In this document: positions 55,888 through 64,000 of the stretch, piece by piece
Layout: each line of letters opens with the position of its first letter
How positions within the stretch are numbered: position 1 is the stretch's first letter
NCBI GenBank assembly: GCA_963753725.1
Contig: CAVWDI010000033.1
Span: 46,132 to 110,131 of the forward strand
Length of the DNA stretch: 64,000 nt
From: CAVWDI01 sp963753725
GTDB taxonomy: Bacteria > Chloroflexota > Anaerolineae > Anaerolineales > UBA4823
Reading direction: 5' to 3'
The notes under the pieces: model-generated
What the model saw: only the letters and a program-made list of their open reading frames with translations
Database searches by the model: none
What the model was told of the DNA's origin: nothing
Made by a program: the position numbers and the translations under genes

Positions 55888-56912
55888 ATCTGAATATACT
55901 CGAAATGCTGAAATGGTTGTGGCGGGGGGATTTTAAATCTGCCCAGAGAGCCAGGCAGTCGTTAAAAATAATACTGTTGATCATGCTCTTTATCGGATTA
56001 TTCTGGTTTATCGATTTTGGGGCGGTGATGCAAGTGCTCTCGCAAGCCGAGACCATTCTGGTGCTTACCGGGCTTGCACTTATTTTTCCAGCGGAATTCT
56101 TGAACGCCATCCAGCTCAGGATTTTGGCAAAAAGACAAAATATAAATCACAATGTCTGGCAGTTATTTGCAATTAACCTGAGCATAAAATTTTATTTGCT
56201 GTTTTTACCTGGCGCGATCGTTGGGAGCGGGATTCGCTGGTACAAACTTTCCCAACCTGGGGGAAAACACGCCGAGGCCCTGGCAACCGTGGCATTTAAC
56301 CGCTTATTTGAAACTTTCCTCGTGGTTGTGCTGGGTTTGGGGTTCTGGTTTATAAGCGGTCAAAAAACACAGCAGTTTGATGTCGTCATCCTGGTGGCGT
56401 TGTTCATTTTTATATTATTGGCTTGGATACTCATCACACGCATCAGCATTCCAATATCTAAACTGGTGGATGCCAACAGTTTCCGCTGGCAGGGGAAATC
56501 ATGGCTGAAGCGCATCATGGATTGGATAAACAAGTTATTGGTAGCCGTATCAGCCTACGCCGGTATACCTGCTGGAGAGATCGCAGTTCTGTTGACCGTT
56601 GGTATCAGCCGTTATCTGGTCATGGTTATCGGAGCCCAGATGTTAGCCGGGTCGATAGGCATTAATTTGACCTTCGCAGACATGGGGTGGATACAATCAG
56701 TGGTAATGCTTTTCGCCTTAATTCCTTTTACCATCGCAGGAGGATTGGGCGTGCGGGAAGTTGGTTTGGTATTTATGCTTTCAGGTTTTGGGGTAGAGCC
56801 GGAAGCCGCGCTTGCATTTTCGCTGCTGCTGTTCGCTCGCCAGCTGCTGCTTGGAATAGCTGGAGGTTTGTCAGAAGCAGTACGGACAATCCGTGTCCAA
56901 AGAAGCCAATAG
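55884..56912 (+). CDS. Lysylphosphatidylglycerol synthase TM-region (UPF0104) family membrane protein
   Basis: 342 residues starting at TTG (55884), overlapping the preceding stop as TTGA. About eight hydrophobic segments. The family marks are LSIKFYLLFLPGAIVGSGIRW (about 95-115), HAEALATVAFNRLFETF (about 129-145) and the C-terminal FTIAGGLGVREVGLVFML, as in the AglD/LPG-synthase TM group. Members are thought to flip or handle glycolipids; there is no lysyl-transferase domain here. Coupled to the GT4 gene, so probably a glycolipid transport or chain-modification partner. Convergent with the broken gene ending at 56938. Confidence 0.84.
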   Translation: MNLNILEMLKWLWRGDFKSAQRARQSLKIILLIMLFIGLFWFIDFGAVMQVLSQAETILVLTGLALIFPAEFLNAIQLRILAKRQNINHNVWQLFAINLSIKFYLLFLPGAIVGSGIRWYKLSQPGGKHAEALATVAFNRLFETFLVVVLGLGFWFISGQKTQQFDVVILVALFIFILLAWILITRISIPISKLVDANSFRWQGKSWLKRIMDWINKLLVAVSAYAGIPAGEIAVLLTVGISRYLVMVIGAQMLAGSIGINLTFADMGWIQSVVMLFALIPFTIAGGLGVREVGLVFMLSGFGVEPEAALAFSLLLFARQLLLGIAGGLSEAVRTIRVQRSQ

Positions 56913-56937
56913 CCTCTGGTTTGAACGTCAGGTTTGG

Positions 56938-58913
56938 TTATTCCTCGAAAATATACTCAGGACATCTGTGGGGGTCTGACCTGGGCACCAGTAATTGAAC
57001 TCTCACTTCCTCAAATGTCTTCAGCGGTTTGTAATAGCACAGGACGGGTCTGGCGATCCATTTTACCCAGGCGTTATTTTCGGCTGCAAAACCGCTCAGT
57101 TCATCCTGTTTTGTGCGGTGAAGCGGATTGATGACGATTAATGAAAACCTTTTGTTTTCCAGATCATCATAAAATGAGCGGAAATAGGTAAGGTTGTTCG
57201 CCATTGCCATTTCCATCAAGTACTTCTTTTCATAATCCGTCACCAGCGGTACATCTTCCATATATCCGAAGGTCAACAACTGCCTCTGGTCGGAAAAAAG
57301 GACCTCTCCACCATCCAGAGCATCCTGCACCTCAGATTTGATACTCTCCAGGCTGGATTGGACCACCCCCTCAGAGGGCAGTACCAGCGGAGTACCAACT
57401 CTGACGGCGTTCATGACAGGCAGGATTAACACAATAGCCAGAAAACCCTTCAGCCAGAACGGCCAGATGGTAGGTAGGGAGATGTCCGCCTCTTTCAGGA
57501 ATATTCCGGTCAGCAGAACAAGCGTCACGAAATACATATCAAAGTTGTGCAGGTTGCTTCCCCCGCCAATTTTAACGCTGATAACCAAACCGACCGCCAT
57601 AAAAGCCAGTACCGCAAACCCATAGGCGAGTATTTGCAGCCAGTTTAATTTCCAGATGCGCAGGATCACCAATCCCACAAGTAATACCAATAATGGGATC
57701 GTGGCGATCAATATGGCCAATAGTATTCCCTGGCTGAATGTGGCGTTAGGCAGCAGCCGAAACCAGAGCAGGGATTGAGAAAACGGGATATCAGCCGAGG
57801 ACTCCTGCGAAAAACCGATTTCCGGTGTGGTAATAACGCCAACAGCCAGACCAAGTAAGGGCCAGTAAAGCAATCGGAGCCAGGCGGCGGATGGTCTTGA
57901 GCCATTTCTCATCTTTTTCAAGGTTAAATTCGGATAGCAATAGGATGGCGGACCAGGTCGGAACGGCAGGGAACCAGGTGAAACGGCTGGATGCTGCATA
58001 AGCGCTGGCGATGATGATCCCCACAAAGGATAAGAAATAGTTTCCCGGTCGGACCAGCAGCACGACCACGATCGCGCTGAGTATCAGCGGTGTGTAGACC
58101 GGTCCTTGCGTTAGAAACAGGAGCACCCATAGTGTATAAATCACCTTGTGTTTAATGCCAAGATTATTCCAGCGCGTCAGCAGGTATCCCAATAAAAGAT
58201 AAGGCAGTGTCCACAGTAATCGATCCCAGAGCCGGTGCAGCCAGATGGGTGTGTCCGGGATCAGGAACGGCAGACCCCACAACATGTATCTGCCGGTGGA
58301 TTTATAGGGGATGGTTACCGGACCTTGATGGGAGTATAGGTAATCTCCAAACACCGATGAATAATCGTAAAAACGGTTGCCTTCTGACCACGAGAGTGAA
58401 AACGGGTAGCTGGTTACCGTTGACAGGTTGAGGCTGAAAATATAAACGCTCCCGATGAGCATACTCCCTAAAAAGAAGTTCAGCGGCGTGATCAGTTCGG
58501 TTTCACTTTTCGTTATTGTTATCGCAGCGATCAGGCTCGATATCATCAGTAGTAAGACGCGCATATATGCGCCCGTAAAATAGGCGCCGTATCGTGTGTA
58601 CAGCAGCAGGATCACTGGGATTAAGACGAACACAAGAGCGATCACATAATTAGCCCTACCCAATCGCGAACGCCAGTGTATGATAGATTTTTTGATGGAC
58701 GTATATCGATCAGGGCTCCAGATATACAGCAATATTCCGAATAGAAGCAGTATATTAAAATAGGATAAAGAGTACAAAGGCTAATCCCCAGATCGGTGAA
58801 AATTTCCCCAACCATTCACCTGAAAGCGGTGACAATAAATAGAACTCCTGAACTGAACGAAATACGAAGTATAAAAGAATGGCGCAGAGGATCAACTTAA
58901 ACAGCTTGTTCAT
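56938..58913 (-). pseudogene. Polytopic membrane protein, two frameshifts; paralogue of the 51324 gene
   Basis: About 655 residues from the ATG at 58913 (MNKLFKLILCAILLY). The first frame ends near 58755 after FVLFILF; the second runs 58760 to about 57875 (FNILLLFGILLYIWSPD ... LKTIRRLAP); the third from about 57875 to 56938 (WPLLGLAVGVITTPEIG ... CPEYIFEE). Each join leaves the hydrophobic pattern intact. The final soluble part EVLFSDQRQLLTFGYMEDV and EKKYLMEMAMANNLTYF matches the end of the 51324-53490 protein. Two breaks in one gene, with several more in the neighbour, suggest decay or poor sequence quality at this end of the locus. Confidence 0.65.
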
Positions 58914-58923
58914 CTTTTATAGA

Positions 58924-60857
58924 TTACTGCTTCCTCTTAAAGATATGTATCCAGGAATTATCCCGGCATTGGATTTGTAAGGGGGTCGGTTGAAGCTCCT
59001 CGTAATTTCCGGCTTCGATATCATCTCTCCACCAGCCGTGGAACGAACGCTCCTCAACCAGTAGATAGTCCGCTTCACTCATCCAGGTTTTCGCCAGGTC
59101 TTTGCTCCAGTATCCAAACTGGTACAGTCCCTGCGGGTCGCCTTCCAGGAAATACGAATAACCATCATTGATTTGAGGCGGGTAGATTACCAGATCGGGA
59201 GCGTACAACAGCGGCGCAACCGAAAGACCGCCGTACCAGAATGTCCTCGAACCGGCCGGGATCGTATCCGCCAGGTATTCTCCAACCGCTTTGTATGAGC
59301 GGACCACATCCTCACTGCACTCCGCTGAACTCCTGGCGCCCCCCAGGAAAATGGTGGGTGAAAGCAGCCCCCCGATGACTAATAGCACGACCAGCGACCA
59401 GTATGCGGGAGATGTCGATGGTTGCCCCACAGCGCGGGAGGTTTTACTCCTTTTTTTATAATACCAATTTATACCAAGTCCCAACGCCAGCGCCAGGATC
59501 CCCAGGAATAAACCAGCCAGCGCAGGAACGATGCGGCGAAGTACGGCTAAATTCAAGTTGGAATTTATTGATCAGGATTTTATCGATGGTGACAGAACCC
59601 GGGGTGAGGTCTGGGAAATCCAGCAGGAAGTTTGGCACTGGGGTATTTAGATAGGAACTGTCAGTATCCTCGAAGGAGCTGAAACCAACCGCGCTCGTGA
59701 TGATCAGGATGACGATGGCGATCAGAATTTGTTTCCAAAGCGGCTGGTCTTTCGTCCAATACGGGATCGTGATGATCAGGATTAATAAGCCCTGTAACCC
59801 CGAAATAAGCCAGATACCCCGAGAGACAGAACACGCAGTAGTTCTGGAACAGGGCCGCCCAGAAATGGATCCCCAGCAGCACGATGAACAGGGATAACAG
59901 GAACATAACCGCTTTAAAGGTGCTGGAATTGGGCCAGTTTGATTTCTTTGGCCATAATAACAGCGCTGCGATAACGCCGATGATGGCCACGAAGTGGATG
60001 CGCAGCGCATGCAGGAAACTCAGCAGTCGGCTGCGGACGGATACTTCCGGGTCCCAGATGGGCGTTTTATCGGACCGGGGAGCGGTAGGGGTCCAAAGCC
60101 GGCAGGATCGAGCGCGGCAGCTGCAGCGCCCACATTTTAAGGATTTCCGGCCAGAAAAATGCGTGTCCGATAACCACCGTGACCAGGCTTACCGATCCTG
60201 AAATGAGTCCTGACATAAAACCGTGCTGCCAGATGATATACAGCGCCATCAAAGGCGCGACCGGCAGCATATTGATGCGCGTCATCACCATCAACCCGGA
60301 AAGGATCGAGCCCAGAATTAACTGCCAGAGTGGACGGTCTTCACCCAATACCAGCACAAGCGTCCAGACCAGCATACAAACGATCAGGCTTTGCGGTACG
60401 GCGATGCTGTAAATTTTTAAAACCGCCGGGTTGAGGGCGAAAATCCAAACAAGCAGGGCTGCCCACCAGTTACCGCTGAAGCGCCGGGCAGTGATCCATA
60501 GCCCGAGCAGCATGAAGAGCGTCAGGAAAATCGAAAAATTAGCGACCGACGTCGATACCCGGTCCGAAAGTATACTGCACGAAACCAGGGATAAAAAACG
60601 ACAGCGGCATGTGGTTGCTCCACGGCCCGAAATCCTGGTAAATGCTGTAATCGCCGCGTAGTAAACAGGAAGCCCTTGTAAAGATATGCGCCCTCATCCA
60701 GCACGGAGACCTGCGTGCGCGAATACACGTAAAGCTGGACCAGACACAGCATGCCCCCAACCACAGCGATGATGATGGCGGTATATGGGTTATTTATCAG
60801 CTTATTAATCGTTTTGTGATGATTGGTCTTACTGCTGTCTGTATGCGCGGGATCCAT
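58924..60857 (-). pseudogene. GT-C-like membrane protein, five frameshifts
   Basis: About 640 residues can be rebuilt from 60857 to 58924 with breaks near 60660, 60540, 60072, 59820 and 59568. Pieces in order: SVLDEGAYLYKGFLF (an acidic loop after TM1, as in GT39/GT83 enzymes), GDYSIYQDFGPWSNHMPL, LTLFMLLGLWITARRF, HALRIHFVAIIGVIAALLL, IPYWTKDQPLWKQILI and a soluble tail with NDGYSYFLEGDPQ. Ten or so membrane segments are spread over it. The acidic loop D-E-G-x-Y suggests a polyprenyl-phosphate-sugar transferase. It runs directly into the gene starting at 58913. Confidence 0.6.
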
Positions 60858-61020
60858 CTTTTGAATTACAAATCTTGTGTTGGATATTTTATTACTATAA
60901 CACTTTTTTGAGTGGTAATTCTAAATTGGGATTCAAATCAGACGACCTCCGGGGGCATCTGTTTTACTTCATTAAATTTGAGGGGTATAAAGGGATATAA
61001 ACGAAAGCTTTACCGCTCTG

Positions 61021-61753
61021 GTGAATTCAAATTCCGTGTAGACTTGATAAAATCCCTGATCCCGATTGGCAGGTAGAAATCAATGGGCACGATCGCCGCT
61101 TCCGTGTGACTTATGTCATTACCTTCGATGAGCCCGTTGGTGGCTTGATGAATGTCCTGCAAACCGAAGATGGCCAGCAACTGCCAACATACCGAGATCC
61201 ATGCTGGACGATCACTTGTGATCGATTTAGAAGGTTTTACTACCGATTACCTGGCAGTAAACCCAGGTGGCGAGGTGGATAACAGCCTGGCTCGCAGCGT
61301 TCCTACCGCGAAGTGTTCCTCAACGCAGCGTCCCTTTTAGGGATTGGTATCCAGAATGTGGTTTCCGATTTCGAAGAAAGTTTTCGTGCAAACAACCTGG
61401 AAGCTGTCAAGGACACACCAGTGCTAACGCCAGAACGCATCCGCCGTGCAATTGCAACGGGCGTCTTTGAAAGTGGCGGGCGTCGATACTCCTGTGATGA
61501 AGAAACAAAGGAAGCAACGAATATGTTGCTCAACCGTATTGCCAACACCTATCAGAGGATTGCCGGTGGATCGCTGAGTTGGGATGCAATCATCCTGACA
61601 GGTGGTGGTAGTGCGCTTCTTTATAAGCGATTGCTACCGATGTTTAACAATAAAAATGTGGTACTGGCAGACGATATCGAAAGCATCCATCTGGCGAACG
61701 TGCGCGGCGGATTGAAACTTTGGCGGCTTTATGAGGCTTTGCATGTGATATGA
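61021..61753 (+). pseudogene. ParM/StbA-type actin-like segregation protein, decayed
   Basis: Fragments of an actin-like plasmid segregation ATPase in three frames. Around 61075-61200: INGHDRRFRVTYVITFDEP, GGLMNVLQTEDGQQLP. Around 61200-61300: LVIDLEGFTTDYLAVNPGG, matching the phosphate-2 loop (normally D-x-G-x-x-T; here E replaces the G region). From 61306 on, a clean open frame: YREVFLNAASLLGIG, DAIILTGGGSALLYKRLLP (adenosine-binding loop) and IHLANVRGGLKLW. The N-terminal third including the phosphate-1 loop is missing or not recognisable. Its stop overlaps the next gene as ATGA, the classical parM-parR arrangement. Likely a remnant of a plasmid or integrated element. Confidence 0.7.
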
Positions 61754-62091
61754 GTGAGGTAATCAGTTTTCGATTGAATGAAGATAAAATACGTGAAGCT
61801 AGAGCACTTGGGGTTTTGAAAAAGTGGCAAGAAGAGGGACATAATACTCGGTACATAGTTACCGAAGCACTTTTGCTATTGGATCATTCTGATACAAATG
61901 AGCTAAAAGTGGTAATGCTGGCTGAGTTGAATGAAAAATTAAGCCATGTAAGCCAGATCTTCAATCAAATGGAATACGATAAAACTACTAAGTTGACACC
62001 TGTAAAAAAACATAAATCAGAAACCAATCTCTCTATTGGTTTTATGAGGAGGATCAAGGAAGCTGCTAAACCAGGGAAAAAGCTCAAATGA
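61750..62091 (+). CDS. Small ParR/ribbon-helix-helix-like partner of the ParM relic
   Basis: 113 residues. EVISFRLNEDKIREARAL at residues 3-20 is a plausible ribbon-helix-helix start (beta strand then helix), followed by WQEEGHNTRYIVTEALLLL. The second half is charged and helical with a basic C-terminus (RRIKEAAKPGKKLK). It overlaps the decayed actin-like gene by 4 bases, where ParR-type centromere-binding adaptors are found. The gene itself is intact. Function as DNA-binding adaptor is inferred from position and fold. Confidence 0.6.
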   Translation: MSEVISFRLNEDKIREARALGVLKKWQEEGHNTRYIVTEALLLLDHSDTNELKVVMLAELNEKLSHVSQIFNQMEYDKTTKLTPVKKHKSETNLSIGFMRRIKEAAKPGKKLK

Positions 62092-62133
62092 GGTAAGAAG
62101 CATTTAGCAAAGAGCTAAAAAAATCTTGTTAAT

Positions 62134-62485
62134 TCATTTAGATGGATTTCCCACCTGATATCTTAATATTTCTTCGTATGATATTTCACCCTTCATAAAT
62201 TTATCAATCTGCTTATCGAATTCATTGACAGATAACAGTCCCGTTAATTTTAGCTCGGATGCAATTCCAACTCTTTTCAACAGATTATTACACTCTTGAA
62301 GTATATTAGCACGTAAAATAGCTAATGATTTTGAAAAACGAAGTTCGCGAAAGATTTGGAAATGATCTAATCTCAAATCTCTCCATAAATCACGTGCAGG
62401 CCACCCCCAGCGGTTTGATCCTCTTGCTAATAGATATTCCCGATCATTTCGGAAACTTGTTAAATCTACCTTTGGATTAGAAAGC
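62134..62485 (-). CDS. Hypothetical protein, 5' end cut by the IS element
   Basis: The frame is open from the IS left end (62485) to the stop at 62134, about 116 codons, with no ATG; a TTG at 62376 would give 80 residues. Visible are NRWGWPARDLWRDLR and FRELRFSKSLAILRANIL, then SELKLTGLLSVNEFDKQIDKFMKGEISYEEILRY. The last segment resembles the helical VbhA-type Fic antitoxin domain (x-F-D-x-x-I-x-x-F-x-x-G-E-I-S-x-E-E), but I cannot confirm it. The true start was probably upstream of the insertion. Confidence 0.45.
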
Positions 62486-62577
62486 TGTCCGGCCTCAGAC
62501 CTGATTGGACAGAAAGGGTGAGAAAATAATGGAGGCTTTTTAGCCAGAAACGAGTTAAATGGATAAAGGAGCTACTC

Positions 62578-62946
62578 ATGGCTAAGAAGAAAGAAAGTGC
62601 ACAAACAACCGTCCGCAGGATTCGCAGAAAGACACGCAAGAAATATAATGCAGAAGACAAGATACGGATCGTGATCGAAGGGCTACGGGGGGAGATGAGC
62701 GTGGCAGAACTATGTCGCAAAGAGGGTATTAGTCAAAGTTTGTATTACAAGTGGTCGAAGGAATTCCTGGAGGCCGGAAAAGCGCGCTTGGCGGGGGACA
62801 CTAAACGCGAAGCAGGCGGTACAGAAGTAAAAGAGATGCGAAGCGAATTGGAGCAACTCAAGCTATTGGTTGCTGAGCTGTCATTGAAAAATCGTGTGCT
62901 AAAAAAAAGCTTGCGGGGATTGGGGGACGAGACGTGGAACGATTGA
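62578..62946 (+). CDS. IS3-family transposase OrfA
   Basis: 122 residues. A basic lead (RRIRRKTRKKYNAEDKIR) is followed by the helix-turn-helix SVAELCRKEGISQSLYYKWS (about 42-61) that binds the IS ends, and a C-terminal leucine-zipper-like helix (MRSELEQLKLLVAELSLKN), typical of IS3 OrfA. It begins 24 codons into the element with an AAGGAG 7 bases before the ATG. It overlaps OrfB by 13 bases in the -1 frame. Confidence 0.9.
   Translation: MAKKKESAQTTVRRIRRKTRKKYNAEDKIRIVIEGLRGEMSVAELCRKEGISQSLYYKWSKEFLEAGKARLAGDTKREAGGTEVKEMRSELEQLKLLVAELSLKNRVLKKSLRGLGDETWND
62899..62910 (+). promoter_or_regulatory. Probable programmed -1 frameshift site
   Basis: CTAAAAAAAAGC contains eight A residues in the end of OrfA. 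Reading back one base here joins OrfA with OrfB without a stop in between, giving an OrfAB fusion transposase, as known for IS3 elements. Sequence shows the A run and the open frame; slippage itself is inferred. Confidence 0.7.
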
Positions 62947-63929
62947 TCCGCTATACGCCAGAAGAGAAGATGGAAATCATCCATCTGGTGGAACACTCAA
63001 ATCTCTCGTTCAAGAAGACTCTGGAAGAACTACAGGTGCCGCGCAGCACCTTCTACAGCTGGTATCTGCGTTATCAGGAACATGGGATGGATGGTCTGAA
63101 AATCAAAAAGCTGAAAGTCAAGCAGTTCTGGAACCGGATCCCGGACCATGTTCGGGGGCAGATTGTAAACCTGGCCTTGGAATACCCTGATGAATCACCC
63201 AGGCAGCTCACCTATCGTTTTATCGACGAAAAAGCCTATTTTGTGTCTGAATCCAGCGTCTACCGCATCCTGAAAGGCTACGATCTGATCGAAAGTCCGG
63301 CTTTTGAAGTCATCACTGCCAAGAACAAGTTTGATAATCCAACCAAGCGAGTGAATGAGATGTGGCAAACAGATTTCACCCAATTTCTGGTAGTTGATTG
63401 GGGTTGGTACTATCTCTCAACCGTGCTGGATGATTACTCTCGTTATATCCTGGCTTATAAGCTTTCCCCAACCATGAATGCTCAGGATGCTGAGGATACT
63501 CTCAAGATTGCTTTGGCAAAAGCGGAGATCGACAAGGTCAAGGTGTATCACAAACCGCGTCTCTTATCAGATAATGGACCAGCTTATCACTCCGCAGATC
63601 TGGCACAATTCCTCAAAGAACGACGTATCGACCATATCCATGGAGCCCCCTATCATCCCATGACACAGGGCAAGATAGAGCGCTGGCATCGTTCCATGAA
63701 AAATGTGATCAAACTACAGAATTACTACTCTCCGTCTGAGTTGGAACGAGCAATCGCTGAGTGGGCGGAGTACTACAACAACCAGCGATATCATGAGTCG
63801 CTGGAAAATGTCACTCCCGCCGATGTTTATTTTGGAAGAGAAAAGGAGATCATCAAGAAAAGAAACAAACTCAAAGAACAGAGCCTGGCTTTACGTCGCC
63901 AGCAATACCTGCAAATTGTGGGTGTATAA
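62934..63929 (+). CDS. IS3-family transposase OrfB (DDE integrase)
   Basis: 331 residues from a GTG at 62934; in vivo probably made as an OrfAB fusion. An N-terminal helical domain (VPRSTFYSWYLRYQEHGMD) precedes the integrase core: MWQTDFTQFLV (first D), LLSDNGPAYHS (second D) and GKIERWHRSMKNVI (E). The end YYNNQRYHESLENVTPADVYFG is the common IS3-type tail. Complete, without visible damage. Confidence 0.92.
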   Translation: MERLIRYTPEEKMEIIHLVEHSNLSFKKTLEELQVPRSTFYSWYLRYQEHGMDGLKIKKLKVKQFWNRIPDHVRGQIVNLALEYPDESPRQLTYRFIDEKAYFVSESSVYRILKGYDLIESPAFEVITAKNKFDNPTKRVNEMWQTDFTQFLVVDWGWYYLSTVLDDYSRYILAYKLSPTMNAQDAEDTLKIALAKAEIDKVKVYHKPRLLSDNGPAYHSADLAQFLKERRIDHIHGAPYHPMTQGKIERWHRSMKNVIKLQNYYSPSELERAIAEWAEYYNNQRYHESLENVTPADVYFGREKEIIKKRNKLKEQSLALRRQQYLQIVGV

Positions 63930-64000
63930 TCTAATCAACGAGGCGAAAAGTCTCCATAAATGAATCTGCCCTTGTGTCCAATATCCTTTGAACCGGTACA

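Larger units (their letters stand above)
62486..64000 (+). mobile_element. IS3-family insertion sequence
   Basis: 1515 bases up to the window end. The left end reads TGTCCGGCCTCAGACC, and the reverse complement of the right end reads TGTACCGGTTCAAAGG; the arms match further in as ATTGGACAGAAAGGG with ATTGGACACAAGGGC, and as ATGGAGGCTTTT with ATGGAGACTTTT. Both start with 5'-TG, usual for IS3. It encodes OrfA and OrfB in -1 related frames with a run of eight A between them. The target-site duplication cannot be checked because the right flank is outside. The coding frames look intact, so it may still be active. Confidence 0.88.

Noticed and set aside
62578..63929. IS481-type element
   Set aside because: There are two overlapping frames with a -1 slip site, which fits IS3 and not the single-frame IS481.

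Overview
**Organism.** The window looks like a chromosomal surface-glycan locus from an environmental bacterium. I lean towards Chloroflexota, class Anaerolineae. The reasons are the mid-range GC content, the secreted beta-helix protein ending in a short aromatic-Leu-Pro tail of the kind I associate with Anaerolineae exoproteins, and the general look of the membrane proteins and the regulator. This is inference from protein style; there is no rRNA or other marker gene here. I see no tRNA, rRNA or CRISPR array.

**Layout.** Positions 1-51253 are coded almost entirely on the minus strand, with tiny gaps or ATGA-type overlaps, so they form one very long operon or a few head-to-tail operons. Reading against the numbering from 51.3 kb: a winged-helix regulator with its own operator/promoter; GDP-fucose synthase; a Wzm/Wzt ABC exporter; PseB, an RmlD-like reductase, NeuB and an SpsF-like cytidylyltransferase (one nonulosonic acid pathway); several glycosyltransferases; a sulfotransferase; a bifunctional ATP sulfurylase/APS kinase (PAPS supply); an SDR, a NeuA and a NeuB fused to a second TIM barrel (second nonulosonic acid pathway); a methyltransferase; a carrier protein, an amino acid:carrier-protein ligase-like enzyme, a GNAT and an AAC(3)-like acetyltransferase (possible aminoacyl/acyl decoration module); two paired sulfotransferases; a third CMP-sugar synthetase with a hydroxyacid dehydrogenase and an SDR; more glycosyltransferases and a fourth sulfotransferase; a second Wzm/Wzt pair; rmlC-B-A-D; an aminotransferase/acetyltransferase pair; a secreted beta-helix protein; and membrane and GT2 proteins running off the left edge.

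**Right part.** A second minus-strand unit (54552-51324) and a plus-strand unit (54766-56912) diverge from an operator that copies the one in front of the regulator. Two badly frameshifted polytopic membrane proteins follow (56.9-60.9 kb). After them come a decayed ParM-type actin gene with its small ribbon-helix-helix-like partner, a gene remnant, and an IS3-family element whose right inverted repeat reaches the last base of the window.

**How the genes work together.** The picture is ABC-exported, probably sulfated surface polysaccharide carrying rhamnose, probably fucose-type sugar, and two or three nonulosonic acids. Enzymes are present for amino, acyl and methyl decoration.

**Quality caveat.** At least fifteen reading-frame breaks can be placed by protein continuity across the locus. 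Where one break interrupts an otherwise good gene I give a single CDS over the full span and name the break. Multi-break genes are called pseudogenes. Some breaks sit at short homopolymers and may be assembly errors.
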